The notes under the pieces were generated by a model. It did no database searches, was not told the DNA's origin, and saw only the letters and a list, made by a program, of their open reading frames with translations. From Jeotgalicoccus sp. (GTDB lineage Bacteria > Bacillota > Bacilli > Staphylococcales > Salinicoccaceae), in NCBI GenBank assembly GCA_003513765.1, contig DONT01000004.1, positions 48,144-112,143 on the forward strand: 64,000 bases of DNA. The letters are read 5' to 3'. Shown here in pieces: positions 42,784 to 51,645 of this stretch (its first letter is position 1; each line of letters begins with the position of its first letter). Made by a program: the position numbers and the translations under genes.

Positions 42784-44220
42784 ATGAAGAGAATTTTAAC
42801 GCTTGTGAGCATGATTCTGGCACTGCTGTTTGTAAGCAGCAATGCAGTATCGGCTGAAGAGAATACATATGACAGAGTTTATATGATTACTGTCGACCGG
42901 TTTTTAAATAATAATTCAGGTAATGATGTCGGAGTCACTCCGGACGGCGATCCTTACTATCCTTTCGGCGGTGATTTTAACGGTATCGTTCCTTATCTTG
43001 AATATATTAAGGATATGGGATTTAATACGATTATGCTGTCTCCGGTAATGGAGCGCGCCGAAGATGATTATCTCGGCTATGATGTTACGGATTACGGCGC
43101 GCTTGCGCAATCTTACGGCAGCCCGGAAGATTTCAAAAAAGTAATCGATGAAGCACATGAACTTGATTTAAAAGTTGTTGTTGATATGCCGGCTGTTGCA
43201 ACTGATGATTATACAGCATTAGAAGCGCCTGAATTTAACGAAATTCAGACAGATTACTACGCAGATATCGACAGAGAAATAATTGACCTTAACAATGCGG
43301 ATAACCAGGACACATACCGTGCAATGGTTCAGAACTTTATCGATAGTTACGATGTAGACGGTATCAGCATGTTTATAAATCAGGATGGGCTTAATGCTGA
43401 AGAGTTTTTACCTGAAGATATCGATACTTACGGAATTTTATCGACAGAAGGGTTAACTGCTGAAGGCTTCGATACGATAGCAACGGAAGAATTCAGAGCA
43501 GATTTAGCACAAACCTACGGCGGAATTAATCAGGAGCTTCCTGAATTCCCTGAAGATGAACAGATGATTATGGCAGACCACTGGTTCTCTGAACGTTTTA
43601 CTTACCACGCGGCAGAACAGAATATGTTCCCGGGTACAAGAGTGCAGCAGCTCGGGAACTACTTATACGCTTATCAGGGACCGAGTGCGATGACATACGG
43701 TACAGAAGTTGCATTTAACGGCAGCAGCTATCCGGAAATTCACCCGCAAATGGACTTTAGAAGTGATAAGGAAGTTATTGAGTATCTTGAGAATATCGCA
43801 GTAGTATACAGGAACCACGCGATTATGCAGGCACCTGAATCAGAAACTGAGACAATCCTGAACGAAGATGGACACTATGTCGTTAAGTACTACACAGATG
43901 ACGTTGATTATATATTGAATGTAAATAATACGGCTGAAACAGAATCTATTACATTTGAGCAGTCAGCTGAAGAAGAAGGTAAAGTATACAGCGGAATGCT
44001 TATCGGGGATATGATCCGCCCTCATGATGGAGAATATATCGCTGTACTTGATAGAGAAGAAACAGAACTGTATTCAGTTATTGAAGAAGCAGGCTTTAAC
44101 AATGGCTACTTATACTCAGCCTTATTAATCTTTGGACTGTTTGCGATATTTATCTGGGTTGCAGCAAGACGCAGCAGAAAATATAAAGCACAAAGAGAAC
44201 AGGAAAAGAATAATAAGTAA
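42784..44220 (+). CDS. Membrane-anchored alpha-amylase-fold protein, probable pseudoenzyme
   Basis: 478 residues: Sec signal peptide (1-24, ending VSA), a GH13-like barrel (about 28-345), a C-terminal beta domain (about 346-430), and one membrane helix (about 442-460) with a basic cytoplasmic tail, so the bulk faces outward. Fold evidence includes YMITVDRF, PFGGDFNGIVPYLEYIKDMGF and LGYDVTDYG. The catalytic regions are eroded: region I reads DMPAVA without the Asn-His; region II reads GISMF (193-197), so the usual Arg and nucleophile Asp are Ser and Phe; the region III Glu is not found (TYGILST); region IV reads ADHWFSERF instead of NHD. Probably a non-catalytic carbohydrate-binding or structural surface protein. 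Confidence 0.8.
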   Translation: MKRILTLVSMILALLFVSSNAVSAEENTYDRVYMITVDRFLNNNSGNDVGVTPDGDPYYPFGGDFNGIVPYLEYIKDMGFNTIMLSPVMERAEDDYLGYDVTDYGALAQSYGSPEDFKKVIDEAHELDLKVVVDMPAVATDDYTALEAPEFNEIQTDYYADIDREIIDLNNADNQDTYRAMVQNFIDSYDVDGISMFINQDGLNAEEFLPEDIDTYGILSTEGLTAEGFDTIATEEFRADLAQTYGGINQELPEFPEDEQMIMADHWFSERFTYHAAEQNMFPGTRVQQLGNYLYAYQGPSAMTYGTEVAFNGSSYPEIHPQMDFRSDKEVIEYLENIAVVYRNHAIMQAPESETETILNEDGHYVVKYYTDDVDYILNVNNTAETESITFEQSAEEEGKVYSGMLIGDMIRPHDGEYIAVLDREETELYSVIEEAGFNNGYLYSALLIFGLFAIFIWVAARRSRKYKAQREQEKNNK

Positions 44221-44233
44221 GAAATAGAATATG

Positions 44234-44269
44234 AATCGCACTTCCTTTAAGGGGAGTGCGATTTTTTTG
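44234..44269 (+). terminator. Terminator after the amylase-like gene
   Basis: 12-bp stem (44234-44245 with 44252-44263, outer part AATCGCACT/AGTGCGATT), six-base loop, seven T. Confidence 0.93.
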
Positions 44270-44284
44270 ATTTGGGAGAAGTTT

Positions 44285-44321
44285 TTCCTCTGCCTGCAAT
44301 ATCTTCTCACAGGCAGAGGAA
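44285..44321. repeat. Isolated inverted repeat
   Basis: 12-bp arms around a 13-base loop (core CCTCTGCCTG/CAGGCAGAGG) between two convergent terminators. No T run follows on either strand. Confidence 0.7.
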
Positions 44322-44345
44322 GACAATTTAGCTTGCAAGCAGCAC

Positions 44346-44378
44346 AAAAAAAGCCGAATTCATCAGCAATGAATTCGG
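44346..44378 (-). terminator. Terminator of the cdr-degV-cof unit
   Basis: Minus strand: perfect 10-bp stem CCGAATTCAT/ATGAATTCGG, five-base loop, then C and seven T (44346-44352). Confidence 0.93.
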
Positions 44379-44393
44379 TCTCTTTCAACAAAC

Positions 44394-45731
44394 TTATTTT
44401 TCTTTGGCTTTCGCAATCGCTTTGTAGCCTACCATATTAATAACGTCTTTCGGACTGGAGAAAGGTGGTGAATAGCCAACTTCAATATTGATCAGATCGT
44501 ATGCTGTGCCGCCGAGTCTGGTGTGTGCCGATAATACGTCAATGCGTTTATCGACACCTCCGGTTCCGACAACTGCAGCTCTTAATATAATTCCGCTCTC
44601 TTTTGAGACGTATACGCGCACATGTATCGGTGCTGCATCGTTCATGTAGCCGGATTTATTTTTCTGTTTCTGATCGACAACAAAATGGGGAATGTCCGCC
44701 ACTTCTTTTTCGGATAAACCGAATATCGCAATATGATAGTCGAAAAATTTAACGATGTTTGTGCCAAGAAATCCTTCGTGGGTAATCGACTTATCTCCGG
44801 CAATCTGGTTGGCAATAATATGTGCAAGTCTGTGTGCCGGCCATGCCAGTGCTGCCTGCATTGTCAGCTCAGGTACATGCTGGTAATGCGTGACAGTCGC
44901 GTCACCGAGAGCATATATATTATCAATATTTGTCTGGCCATTTTTATTAATAGGAATAAGTCCGTCGTTTAAAATGACGTTTGAGCTCTCTAAAAATACT
45001 GTATTCGGAGTAATACCGACGCCAGTAATAATAAGTGGTGCATCAATCGTTTCACCGTTTGTTAATACTGCTTGTTTACCTTCAATACTGTCGATTTCCG
45101 TATTTAACATCAGAGTAACACCATGTTCGGTCATTGCTTCATAGAGCACACCGTTCATATCCGCTTCGATGTTTTTATATATCTGTTCATCATGCTGCAG
45201 AATCGTCACGTGAATGCCTTTCTGAGTTAAGTTCTCGGTGACTTCTAAACCGATATATCCGGAACCTACAAGGACTGCTTCTTTAATTTTTTTATCTTCT
45301 ATATAAGCCATTATATAGTCCAGATCTTCCAGCTTATGAAGCGAAAATACCTGTTCTGAGTCTTTTACAGCAGGCAGCTTTTTCGGTGAACCGCCTGGAG
45401 ATAAAATAAGATAATCATATGAATCAGTAAATTCCTGCTTATTTATTTTATCAAGCACAGTGACAGTGTTATCTGCAGAATTTACGGCAGTGACTTCATG
45501 TTCCGTTTTCACAAAGATATTTTTGTCTTTGAATTTCTCAGGAGTCATGTTTACCAGGCTGTCCCATTTGTCGACTTCACCGCCGATGTAATAGGGCATG
45601 CCGCATGAGCCGTAACTGACATCGCGGTAGCGTTCATAAATGATGATTTCAATTTCCGGGTTTAAACGTCGCAGCTGGGATGCAGCAGTGGCACCGCCTG
45701 CGACACCTCCAACCACTATAACTTTAGTCAT
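44394..45731 (-). CDS. cdr: CoA-disulfide reductase
   Basis: 445 residues, FAD-dependent pyridine-nucleotide-disulfide oxidoreductase. FAD motif VGGVAGGATAA (7-17) and the single active-site cysteine C43 in YGSCGMPYYIGG define the CoADR/NOX/peroxidase group, where C43 cycles as a CoA persulfide/mixed disulfide. NAD(P)H-binding GSGYIGLE lies near 158 and a C-terminal dimerisation domain follows. It keeps coenzyme A reduced, which serves as the main thiol in staphylococci, a lineage marker. Stop is close to a terminator; two bases separate it from degV upstream. Confidence 0.9.
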   Translation of the reverse strand: MTKVIVVGGVAGGATAASQLRRLNPEIEIIIYERYRDVSYGSCGMPYYIGGEVDKWDSLVNMTPEKFKDKNIFVKTEHEVTAVNSADNTVTVLDKINKQEFTDSYDYLILSPGGSPKKLPAVKDSEQVFSLHKLEDLDYIMAYIEDKKIKEAVLVGSGYIGLEVTENLTQKGIHVTILQHDEQIYKNIEADMNGVLYEAMTEHGVTLMLNTEIDSIEGKQAVLTNGETIDAPLIITGVGITPNTVFLESSNVILNDGLIPINKNGQTNIDNIYALGDATVTHYQHVPELTMQAALAWPAHRLAHIIANQIAGDKSITHEGFLGTNIVKFFDYHIAIFGLSEKEVADIPHFVVDQKQKNKSGYMNDAAPIHVRVYVSKESGIILRAAVVGTGGVDKRIDVLSAHTRLGGTAYDLINIEVGYSPPFSSPKDVINMVGYKAIAKAKEK

Positions 45732-45733
45732 TA

Positions 45734-46576
45734 CTACTTAACGTCTTTAAAGTAAAACAATGCGATAGTGCCATCGCCTGTATGTGAACTGATTGTCGGT
45801 CCGATGCCGGAAATATTAACCGACTCAATTGCAGTATTGTCCAGCAGCTGTTTCTTCAAGTCGTTCGCAAGTTTCTCAGCGTCAGCATGAACAATATGCG
45901 CTGTGCCGGATGCGCCTTCTTTATCTGCGAGTTCAGTCATGCGCTTAAACACTTTTTTAAGACCTCTGTGTTTTTCGAGGGGAACTAATTTCCCATCTTC
46001 AACGTGCAGCAGCGGTTTAATGTTTAACAGTCCGCCTAAGAAAGCTGAACCTTTCGATAAACGGCCGCCTTCAGCTAAATAGTTTAAGTCATTCACTGTA
46101 AACAGGTGTCTGATTTGTGAAATATCTGTTTCAACTTTTGAGATAACTGTATCTTTATCGTCATCCTGAGCTATATAGCCTGCCGCACGTTCAACGATAA
46201 GACCAAGACCGTAGCTGACCGCTGATGTGTCAATTAATGTTATATCTGCATCAGGATATTCCTCATGTACCGTATCACGGGCAATCACTGCACTCTGGTA
46301 TGTTCCGGATAAAGCACTTGATAAACCGAGGTATATAATACTTTCATTCTGCTCTGCATATTTTTTGAAAATTTTAGCAAAACTCTCCGGGTTCGGCTGA
46401 CTTGTCATTGGACGCTTGCCATCTTTAATCGCCTGGATAACTTCTTCACTTGTAATTTCAATCTGATCAGTGTAGCTGAGATCGTCTATCTGGATTGATA
46501 AAGGCTGAACTTCAGCATTTAATTCGCGTGCTCTTTCTAAAGAAATATCAGCACAGCTGTCGATTATAAGTTTCAT
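45734..46576 (-). CDS. DegV family fatty-acid-binding protein (FakB type)
   Basis: 280 residues with the N-terminal DSCADI motif (6-11), the TSQPNPESF stretch (about 58-66) and the conserved YLGLSSALSGTYQSA (about 82-96), a complete DegV fold. DegV/FakB proteins bind fatty acids and present them to the kinase FakA for phosphorylation and phospholipid synthesis; no FakA gene is nearby. Start lies 12 bases after the Cof-type gene on the same strand, so the three genes cof-degV-cdr form one unit. Confidence 0.9.
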   Translation of the reverse strand: MKLIIDSCADISLERARELNAEVQPLSIQIDDLSYTDQIEITSEEVIQAIKDGKRPMTSQPNPESFAKIFKKYAEQNESIIYLGLSSALSGTYQSAVIARDTVHEEYPDADITLIDTSAVSYGLGLIVERAAGYIAQDDDKDTVISKVETDISQIRHLFTVNDLNYLAEGGRLSKGSAFLGGLLNIKPLLHVEDGKLVPLEKHRGLKKVFKRMTELADKEGASGTAHIVHADAEKLANDLKKQLLDNTAIESVNISGIGPTISSHTGDGTIALFYFKDVK

Positions 46577-46588
46577 TATAATTCCTCC

Positions 46589-47410
46589 TTATGGTTTCAG
46601 GCGCAGGTCGAAAAATTCATTTAAGAAACGACCAATACCGTCATTGTTATTGTTAGATTCAGTAACGTAATTTGAAATACCTTTAATGTCGTCGATACCA
46701 TTCTTCATCGCAACACCGTGTTCAACATACTGAAGCATTTCTGTATCGTTATCTTCATCACCGAATGCGATAGTCCGGCTCTGGGGAATATTTAAGAACT
46801 CTCTGGCATAGTCGACGCCGACAGCTTTATTAATTCCTTTTTTAATAATTTCAAGGACCGGATATGGTGCGCCCCAGCGGCGCTGTTCAATGACCTCAGC
46901 AAAAAGTTCATCAAGCGTTTCACGGATTTGCGGCATTTCAGCCTCTTCAGCCTGGACGAGTATACTGGTAACATCTTCATTAATCGTGTCATATAAATTG
47001 CCGACACTGATTTTAGGATCACCCATCTTAAATGCATCGAATAATACGCTGTCATGGTAGTGTATATATATATTATCTTTAACTTCTGCAACAATATTTT
47101 TAATATTAAGTTCCGGTATTTTTCTGGCAATTGCTCTGGTTATATCAATGTCCAGCGTTTCATGTTTCATTTGGAAACTGAAGTCCGTTGGATGGTGGAC
47201 AAATGCACCGTTAAAATTTACGACAGGTGTCGTCATTTTTAATTCTTTATAGTATGGAACACTTGCCCTGTAAGGGCGTCCAGTAGAGATCATCAGTTCA
47301 TGCCCTTGTTGTTTAAGTGTTGTAAGCACTTCTTTTGTGTACGGCGTAATTGTCTTTTCATCCGTTAATAAAGTGCCGTCTAAATCTAAACAGATTAAAT
47401 GCTTGTCCAT
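46589..47410 (-). CDS. Cof-type HAD-IIB hydrolase
   Basis: 273 residues. HAD motif I LDLDGTLL (D9, D11), motif II MISTGRP (about 40-46), motif III Lys in the INKAVGVDYAREF region, and motif IV FGDEDNDTEML (about 223-233). Cof subfamily phosphatases dephosphorylate sugar phosphates, FMN/pyridoxal phosphate or thiamine intermediates; the substrate is not decided by sequence. First gene of the cof-degV-cdr unit, divergent from the DUF59 gene. Confidence 0.9.
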   Translation of the reverse strand: MDKHLICLDLDGTLLTDEKTITPYTKEVLTTLKQQGHELMISTGRPYRASVPYYKELKMTTPVVNFNGAFVHHPTDFSFQMKHETLDIDITRAIARKIPELNIKNIVAEVKDNIYIHYHDSVLFDAFKMGDPKISVGNLYDTINEDVTSILVQAEEAEMPQIRETLDELFAEVIEQRRWGAPYPVLEIIKKGINKAVGVDYAREFLNIPQSRTIAFGDEDNDTEMLQYVEHGVAMKNGIDDIKGISNYVTESNNNNDGIGRFLNEFFDLRLKP

Positions 47411-47533
47411 ATAAATCTCCCTTTATTTATGTTTAAATTAAAATGTTTCTACTTAATAATAGCATTTATATTTATTGAATGTATAATTTTTGTTATAGTT
47501 ATGATATATACACTACAGTTAGGAGTGATTAGT

Positions 47534-47842
47534 TTGGATAAAGCAATGGAAGAGAGCATGTACGGTGCGTTAGAAAATGTTATTGACCCCGAACTTGGTA
47601 TAGATATAGTCAACCTCGGTTTAGTTTACGGTGTGAACCTCGACGACGAGGGGAACGCAGGAGTAGAAATGACTTTAACATCGATGGGCTGTCCAATGGG
47701 GCCGCAAATCATGGGACAGGTCGAACATTCTCTGTTAGAACTGCCTGAAGTTAAAGATGTACAAATTGCAATCGTCTGGAACCCGCCATGGGATAAAGAC
47801 AAAATGACACGCTATGCGAAAATTGCATTAGGCGTCAGCTAA
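47534..47842 (+). CDS. DUF59/MIP18-type Fe-S cluster assembly factor (SufT/YitW-like)
   Basis: 102 residues: the MIP18 domain with VIDPELGIDIVNLGLVY (about 16-32), catalytic-type cysteine in TSMGCPMGPQI (about 49-59) and VWNPPWDKDKMT (about 82-93). Staphylococcal SufT, of this family, helps mature Fe-S proteins under high demand. TTG start at 47534 with AGGAGTG upstream; in-frame codons further upstream overlap the promoter region. Ends at a fully palindromic, bidirectional terminator shared with uppP. Confidence 0.9.
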   Translation: MDKAMEESMYGALENVIDPELGIDIVNLGLVYGVNLDDEGNAGVEMTLTSMGCPMGPQIMGQVEHSLLELPEVKDVQIAIVWNPPWDKDKMTRYAKIALGVS

Positions 47843-47859
47843 TATTATTTTTAGCATCG

Positions 47860-47894
47860 AAAAACCCGCGAAGAAATTTCTTCGCGGGTTTTTT
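47860..47894. terminator. Bidirectional terminator between sufT-like gene and uppP
   Basis: Perfect palindrome AAAACCCGCGAAGAAA joined to its complement (47861-47892), with a T run on the plus strand and a matching A run before it, so it serves both convergent genes. Confidence 0.95.
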
Positions 47895-47895
47895 A

Positions 47896-48720
47896 TTATG
47901 CCCAGATGAACTGGTAGAGTATTGAAAATGCACCAAGTGCAAAACAGTAATAGACAAAAATAATCAAATTACCGCGTTCCATTACATTCTGCAGCCATTT
48001 AACTGCAAAGTACGTCGCAATAATTGTTACGATAAAGGCAAGAAGATATGCAAGCCATAAAGTACTCATGTTCGGATCATTAACAATATCTCCAACTGAA
48101 ATCATTGCAGTACCGACAGATACCGGAATGTATAACAGGAAAGCGAAACGCAGCGCATTTTTCTGACTTAATCCGACAGCAATCGCACCGACAATTGAAG
48201 CGCCGCTGCGGCTGATGCCGGGAGTTAATGCTATACACTGCGCAATACCGACAATAATTGAATCTTTGATTGTAAGGTCACCGTCTCGTTTAACACCGCG
48301 TTTATTTTTAATGAATAAAAGAGCGAGACCGGTAACGAGAAGCATAAGACCTACAAAGCCAACGGAGATATTTTCGCCGATAACATCTTTTAATAACAAA
48401 CCTGCAACACCGACCGGGATAGTAGCGATAATAAGACAGATTGTATACTTAAAATCGGTCACTGCATTGTTATCTCTGGCACCGTTAAAAACAAATCTCC
48501 ATAAGTTCTGAATAATACTGATAATATCTTTTCTATAGACTATCAGAATTGCAATCAGCGAAGCTGTATTTAAAAATATTTCAAACGACAGCCCCTGAGC
48601 TTCGATGCCAAACATTTCACGAGCGATTACCAGGTGACCGCTGGATGAAACAGGAATTGGTTCAGTAACACCCTGAAGCAATCCTAAAAATACATATTTA
48701 ATAATAGTAATGATATCCAA
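47896..48720 (-). CDS. uppP: Undecaprenyl-diphosphate phosphatase (UppP/BacA)
   Basis: 274 residues, about eight membrane helices. Family motifs are E20-PIPVSSSGH29 and GISRSG at 168-173 (with catalytic Arg171), the first being a variant of the usual EFLPISSTGH. It recycles undecaprenyl diphosphate to the lipid carrier for cell-wall synthesis and contributes to bacitracin resistance. Divergent from clpB across 163 bases that carry the clpB promoter. Confidence 0.94.
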   Translation of the reverse strand: MDIITIIKYVFLGLLQGVTEPIPVSSSGHLVIAREMFGIEAQGLSFEIFLNTASLIAILIVYRKDIISIIQNLWRFVFNGARDNNAVTDFKYTICLIIATIPVGVAGLLLKDVIGENISVGFVGLMLLVTGLALLFIKNKRGVKRDGDLTIKDSIIVGIAQCIALTPGISRSGASIVGAIAVGLSQKNALRFAFLLYIPVSVGTAMISVGDIVNDPNMSTLWLAYLLAFIVTIIATYFAVKWLQNVMERGNLIIFVYYCFALGAFSILYQFIWA

Positions 48721-48789
48721 CTTTAAAATTCCTCCTTAAATACCTATCAATAAATATATGACAAATTGTTCAATATTGCTATTAATTAC

Positions 48790-48817
48790 TTGATTTAAAG
48801 AAGAAAAAGCGTATAAT
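48790..48817 (+). promoter_or_regulatory. clpB promoter
   Basis: TTGATT (48790-48795), 16-base spacer, perfect TATAAT (48812-48817). A CtsR operator begins nine bases later and would cover the start point. Confidence 0.75.
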
Positions 48818-48825
48818 TAAGTTAA

Positions 48826-48842
48826 GGTCAAAAAAGGTCAAA
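48826..48842 (+). promoter_or_regulatory. CtsR operator
   Basis: Direct repeat GGTCAAA-AAA-GGTCAAA, the CtsR heptad repeat with its three-base spacer, without mismatch. Places clpB in the class III heat-shock regulon. Confidence 0.93.
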
Positions 48843-48883
48843 CATCTTTTAGACTTAATTTTACTTAACTGAGGTGAAGTAAA

Positions 48884-51475
48884 TTGGATATTAATAAAAT
48901 GACTTTAAAAGTACAGAATATTATTGAAAAGGCACAGCAGGAAGCTGTTGAGCTGAAGCTGCAGACGATCGAACTGGAGGCAGTATTAAAAGCTATGCTG
49001 ACAGCGGATGAAAGCATGGCAGCCGATATACTGGCTAGAGCAAACATTAACGCTGAAGAAATCATTGAAGAATACGACAGAAAATTAAAAACTTATAATG
49101 CAGTAACCGGAGACAGTGTTGAATACGGTGTATATATGTCGAACGGTTTTTCGCGCTTATACAATAATGCAGAAAAGAAAATGACAGAGATGGAAGATAC
49201 ATTTATCTCTCAGGAACACATAATGCTTGCTGCGCTTGAAGAGGACAGCATATTAAAAAATGCTGTTGGCAATAAGGATGAAATTATTAAAGAAATAGTA
49301 AAGAAAATCAGAGGAGGAAATCATGTGACGACACAAAATCCTGAAAATCAATATGAAGCCCTGGAAAAATACGGGCGTGATCTGGTGGAAGAAGTACGTA
49401 AGGGAAACATGGATCCGGTCATCGGCCGCGATGAAGAAATCCGTGATACTATTCGTATTTTAAGCCGTAAACGAAAAAATAACCCGGTACTAATCGGCGA
49501 ACCGGGTGTAGGTAAAACAGCGATTGTCGAAGGACTGGCACAGCGCATCGTCCGTAAGGATGTTCCTGAAAGCCTGCTCGACAAAACAGTATTCGAACTC
49601 GATTTAACATCACTGGTTGCGGGCGCAAAATACCGCGGTGAGTTTGAAGAAAGACTGAAAGCAGTATTAAAAGAAGTTAAAGAATCAGATGGCAGAATTC
49701 TGCTGTTTATCGATGAAATTCATATGCTCGTCGGTGCGGGTAAAACAGACGGCGCCATGGATGCAGGAAACATGCTGAAACCGATGCTGGCAAGAGGGGA
49801 ACTCCACTGTATCGGTGCAACAACGCTTAACGAATACCGTGAGTACATTGAGAAAGATTCTGCACTTGAAAGACGTTTCCAAAAAGTTCAGGTGCCTGAG
49901 CCGGATGTTGAAGATACAATTTCAATTTTACGCGGGCTGAAAGAACGTTATGAAGTCCACCACGGTGTAAGAATTACAGACCGTGCACTCGTTGCTGCGG
50001 CAGAACTTTCGGACCGTTATATTACAGACCGTTTTTTACCGGATAAAGCAATCGATTTAATGGACCAGGCGAGTGCGACAATCCGTACTGAAATGGGTTC
50101 TAACCCGACTGAGCTTGATCAGATTAACCGCCGCGTGATGCAGCTTGAAATTGAAGAGCAGGCTTTAAAAGGTGAACAGGATACGGTATCGGCAAACCGT
50201 CTGGCAGAACTGCAAACCGAGCTCGGAGATATTAAAGAAGAGCAGAAAACACTTCAGAATAAAGTCGGCAAAGAGAAAGAACAGATTCAAAAGGTTAATG
50301 ATAAACGTGCCGAAGTTGATAAAGCGCGCCAGGAATTAGAAGAAGCAGAAAATAATTATGAACTTGAACGTGCAGCGGAACTTCGCCACGGAAAATTGCC
50401 GCAGCTTGAAAAAGAGCTGGCTGAATATGAAGCGGATATGCAGGAAGCTTCAGCAGGTGAGGGACGTATTATAAGAGAAGTTGTGACTGAAGAGGAAATT
50501 GGATTTATCGTCAGCCAGTGGACGGGAGTTCCGGTAACGAAACTCGTCGAGACTGAGAAAGATAAACTGCTTAAACTCTCAGATATACTTCATGAACGTG
50601 TTGTCGGTCAGGATGAAGCGGTTGATCTTGTTGCAGATGCAGTCATTAGAGCGCGTGCGGGTATTAAAGACCCCAACAGACCGATCGGAAGCTTCCTGTT
50701 CTTAGGACCGACAGGTGTCGGGAAGACAGAACTTGCGAAAACACTCGCTGCAACGATGTTCGACTCTGAAAAAAATATGATCCGTATCGACATGAGTGAG
50801 TATATGGAAAAACATTCAGTGTCGAGATTAATCGGTGCACCGCCGGGGTATGTCGGTCACGAAGAAGGCGGCCAGTTAACAGAAGCCGTACGCCGTCAGC
50901 CTTATTCGGTTATTTTAATGGATGAAGTGGAAAAAGCGCACCCGGATGTGTTTAATATTTTACTTCAGCTGCTGGACGAAGGCCGTCTGACAGACTCTAA
51001 AGGGCGCAGCGTCAACTTTAAAAATACAATAATCATTATGACATCAAATATCGGCTCTCAGCATCTCTTAGACACTGTTGTTGCGGACGGTGAATTGAAC
51101 GATGAAACAAAAGATATAGTGATGAGCGAAGTACACAAGCACTTTAAACCTGAAATCATTAACCGGATGGACGATATTGTTATGTTCAGCCCGTTAACTC
51201 AGAAAAATATGGGTGCCATTGTCGATCGTCTGATTATAGATTTAAACAGACGTCTCGACGCTCAGCATATGTCGCTTGAAGTCACAGACAATGTTAAAAA
51301 TTGGGTAGCTGAAAGTGCATATGAACCGCAATTCGGCGCTCGACCGTTGAAACGGTTCATTCAAAAGCATATCGAAACACCACTCGCAAGAAAACTCATT
51401 GCGACAGACACGATAGAAGGACTGCATATTAAAGCAGACTATGTAGATGATGAATTAGTATTTGAAATAGAATAA
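48884..51475 (+). CDS. clpB: ATP-dependent disaggregase ClpB
   Basis: 863 residues: N-terminal Clp domain (about 1-145), AAA1 with K211 in GEPGVGKTA, a coiled-coil M domain rich in Glu, Gln and Lys (about 410-530) that distinguishes ClpB from ClpC, and AAA2 with K614 in GPTGVGKTE. No IGF/IGL ClpP-binding loop is obvious, as expected for ClpB. Works with DnaK to rescue aggregated proteins. TTG start at 48884 with GAGGTGAAG upstream. Single gene under CtsR control. Confidence 0.96.
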   Translation: MDINKMTLKVQNIIEKAQQEAVELKLQTIELEAVLKAMLTADESMAADILARANINAEEIIEEYDRKLKTYNAVTGDSVEYGVYMSNGFSRLYNNAEKKMTEMEDTFISQEHIMLAALEEDSILKNAVGNKDEIIKEIVKKIRGGNHVTTQNPENQYEALEKYGRDLVEEVRKGNMDPVIGRDEEIRDTIRILSRKRKNNPVLIGEPGVGKTAIVEGLAQRIVRKDVPESLLDKTVFELDLTSLVAGAKYRGEFEERLKAVLKEVKESDGRILLFIDEIHMLVGAGKTDGAMDAGNMLKPMLARGELHCIGATTLNEYREYIEKDSALERRFQKVQVPEPDVEDTISILRGLKERYEVHHGVRITDRALVAAAELSDRYITDRFLPDKAIDLMDQASATIRTEMGSNPTELDQINRRVMQLEIEEQALKGEQDTVSANRLAELQTELGDIKEEQKTLQNKVGKEKEQIQKVNDKRAEVDKARQELEEAENNYELERAAELRHGKLPQLEKELAEYEADMQEASAGEGRIIREVVTEEEIGFIVSQWTGVPVTKLVETEKDKLLKLSDILHERVVGQDEAVDLVADAVIRARAGIKDPNRPIGSFLFLGPTGVGKTELAKTLAATMFDSEKNMIRIDMSEYMEKHSVSRLIGAPPGYVGHEEGGQLTEAVRRQPYSVILMDEVEKAHPDVFNILLQLLDEGRLTDSKGRSVNFKNTIIIMTSNIGSQHLLDTVVADGELNDETKDIVMSEVHKHFKPEIINRMDDIVMFSPLTQKNMGAIVDRLIIDLNRRLDAQHMSLEVTDNVKNWVAESAYEPQFGARPLKRFIQKHIETPLARKLIATDTIEGLHIKADYVDDELVFEIE

Positions 51476-51483
51476 TAATGTGA

Positions 51484-51519
51484 AAACACGCTTGAAACTT
51501 TTGTTTCAAGCGTGTTTTT
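51484..51519 (+). terminator. Terminator after clpB
   Basis: Perfect 15-bp stem AAACACGCTTGAAAC/GTTTCAAGCGTGTTT with a TTTT loop and trailing T run. Confidence 0.95.
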
Positions 51520-51535
51520 GTTTGCTATTGAATAT

Positions 51536-51597
51536 GGGACTGGCATTACAAACTTTCATATGTACCCAGTCCAACAAGGGACAAAAGTATTCTAAAC
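51536..51597. repeat. Intergenic repeat element, copy B (GGGACTGGCAT family)
   Basis: GGGACTGGCAT at the left, TTTCATATGTACCC in the middle, TATTCTAAAC at the right, in the same order as copy A at 16217-16280. GGACTGG and CCAGTCC within it can form a stem. Confidence 0.65.
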
Positions 51598-51630
51598 AAA
51601 ACAAAGACCAACTCTCACGAATTGGCCTTT
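51594..51630 (-). terminator. Terminator of glpKD
   Basis: Minus strand: 9-bp stem AAAGGCCAA (51622-51630) with TTGGTCTTT (51603-51611), one G-U pair, then TGTTTTGTTT. Confidence 0.7.
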
Positions 51631-51645
51631 ATCCAAGTTAAATAA

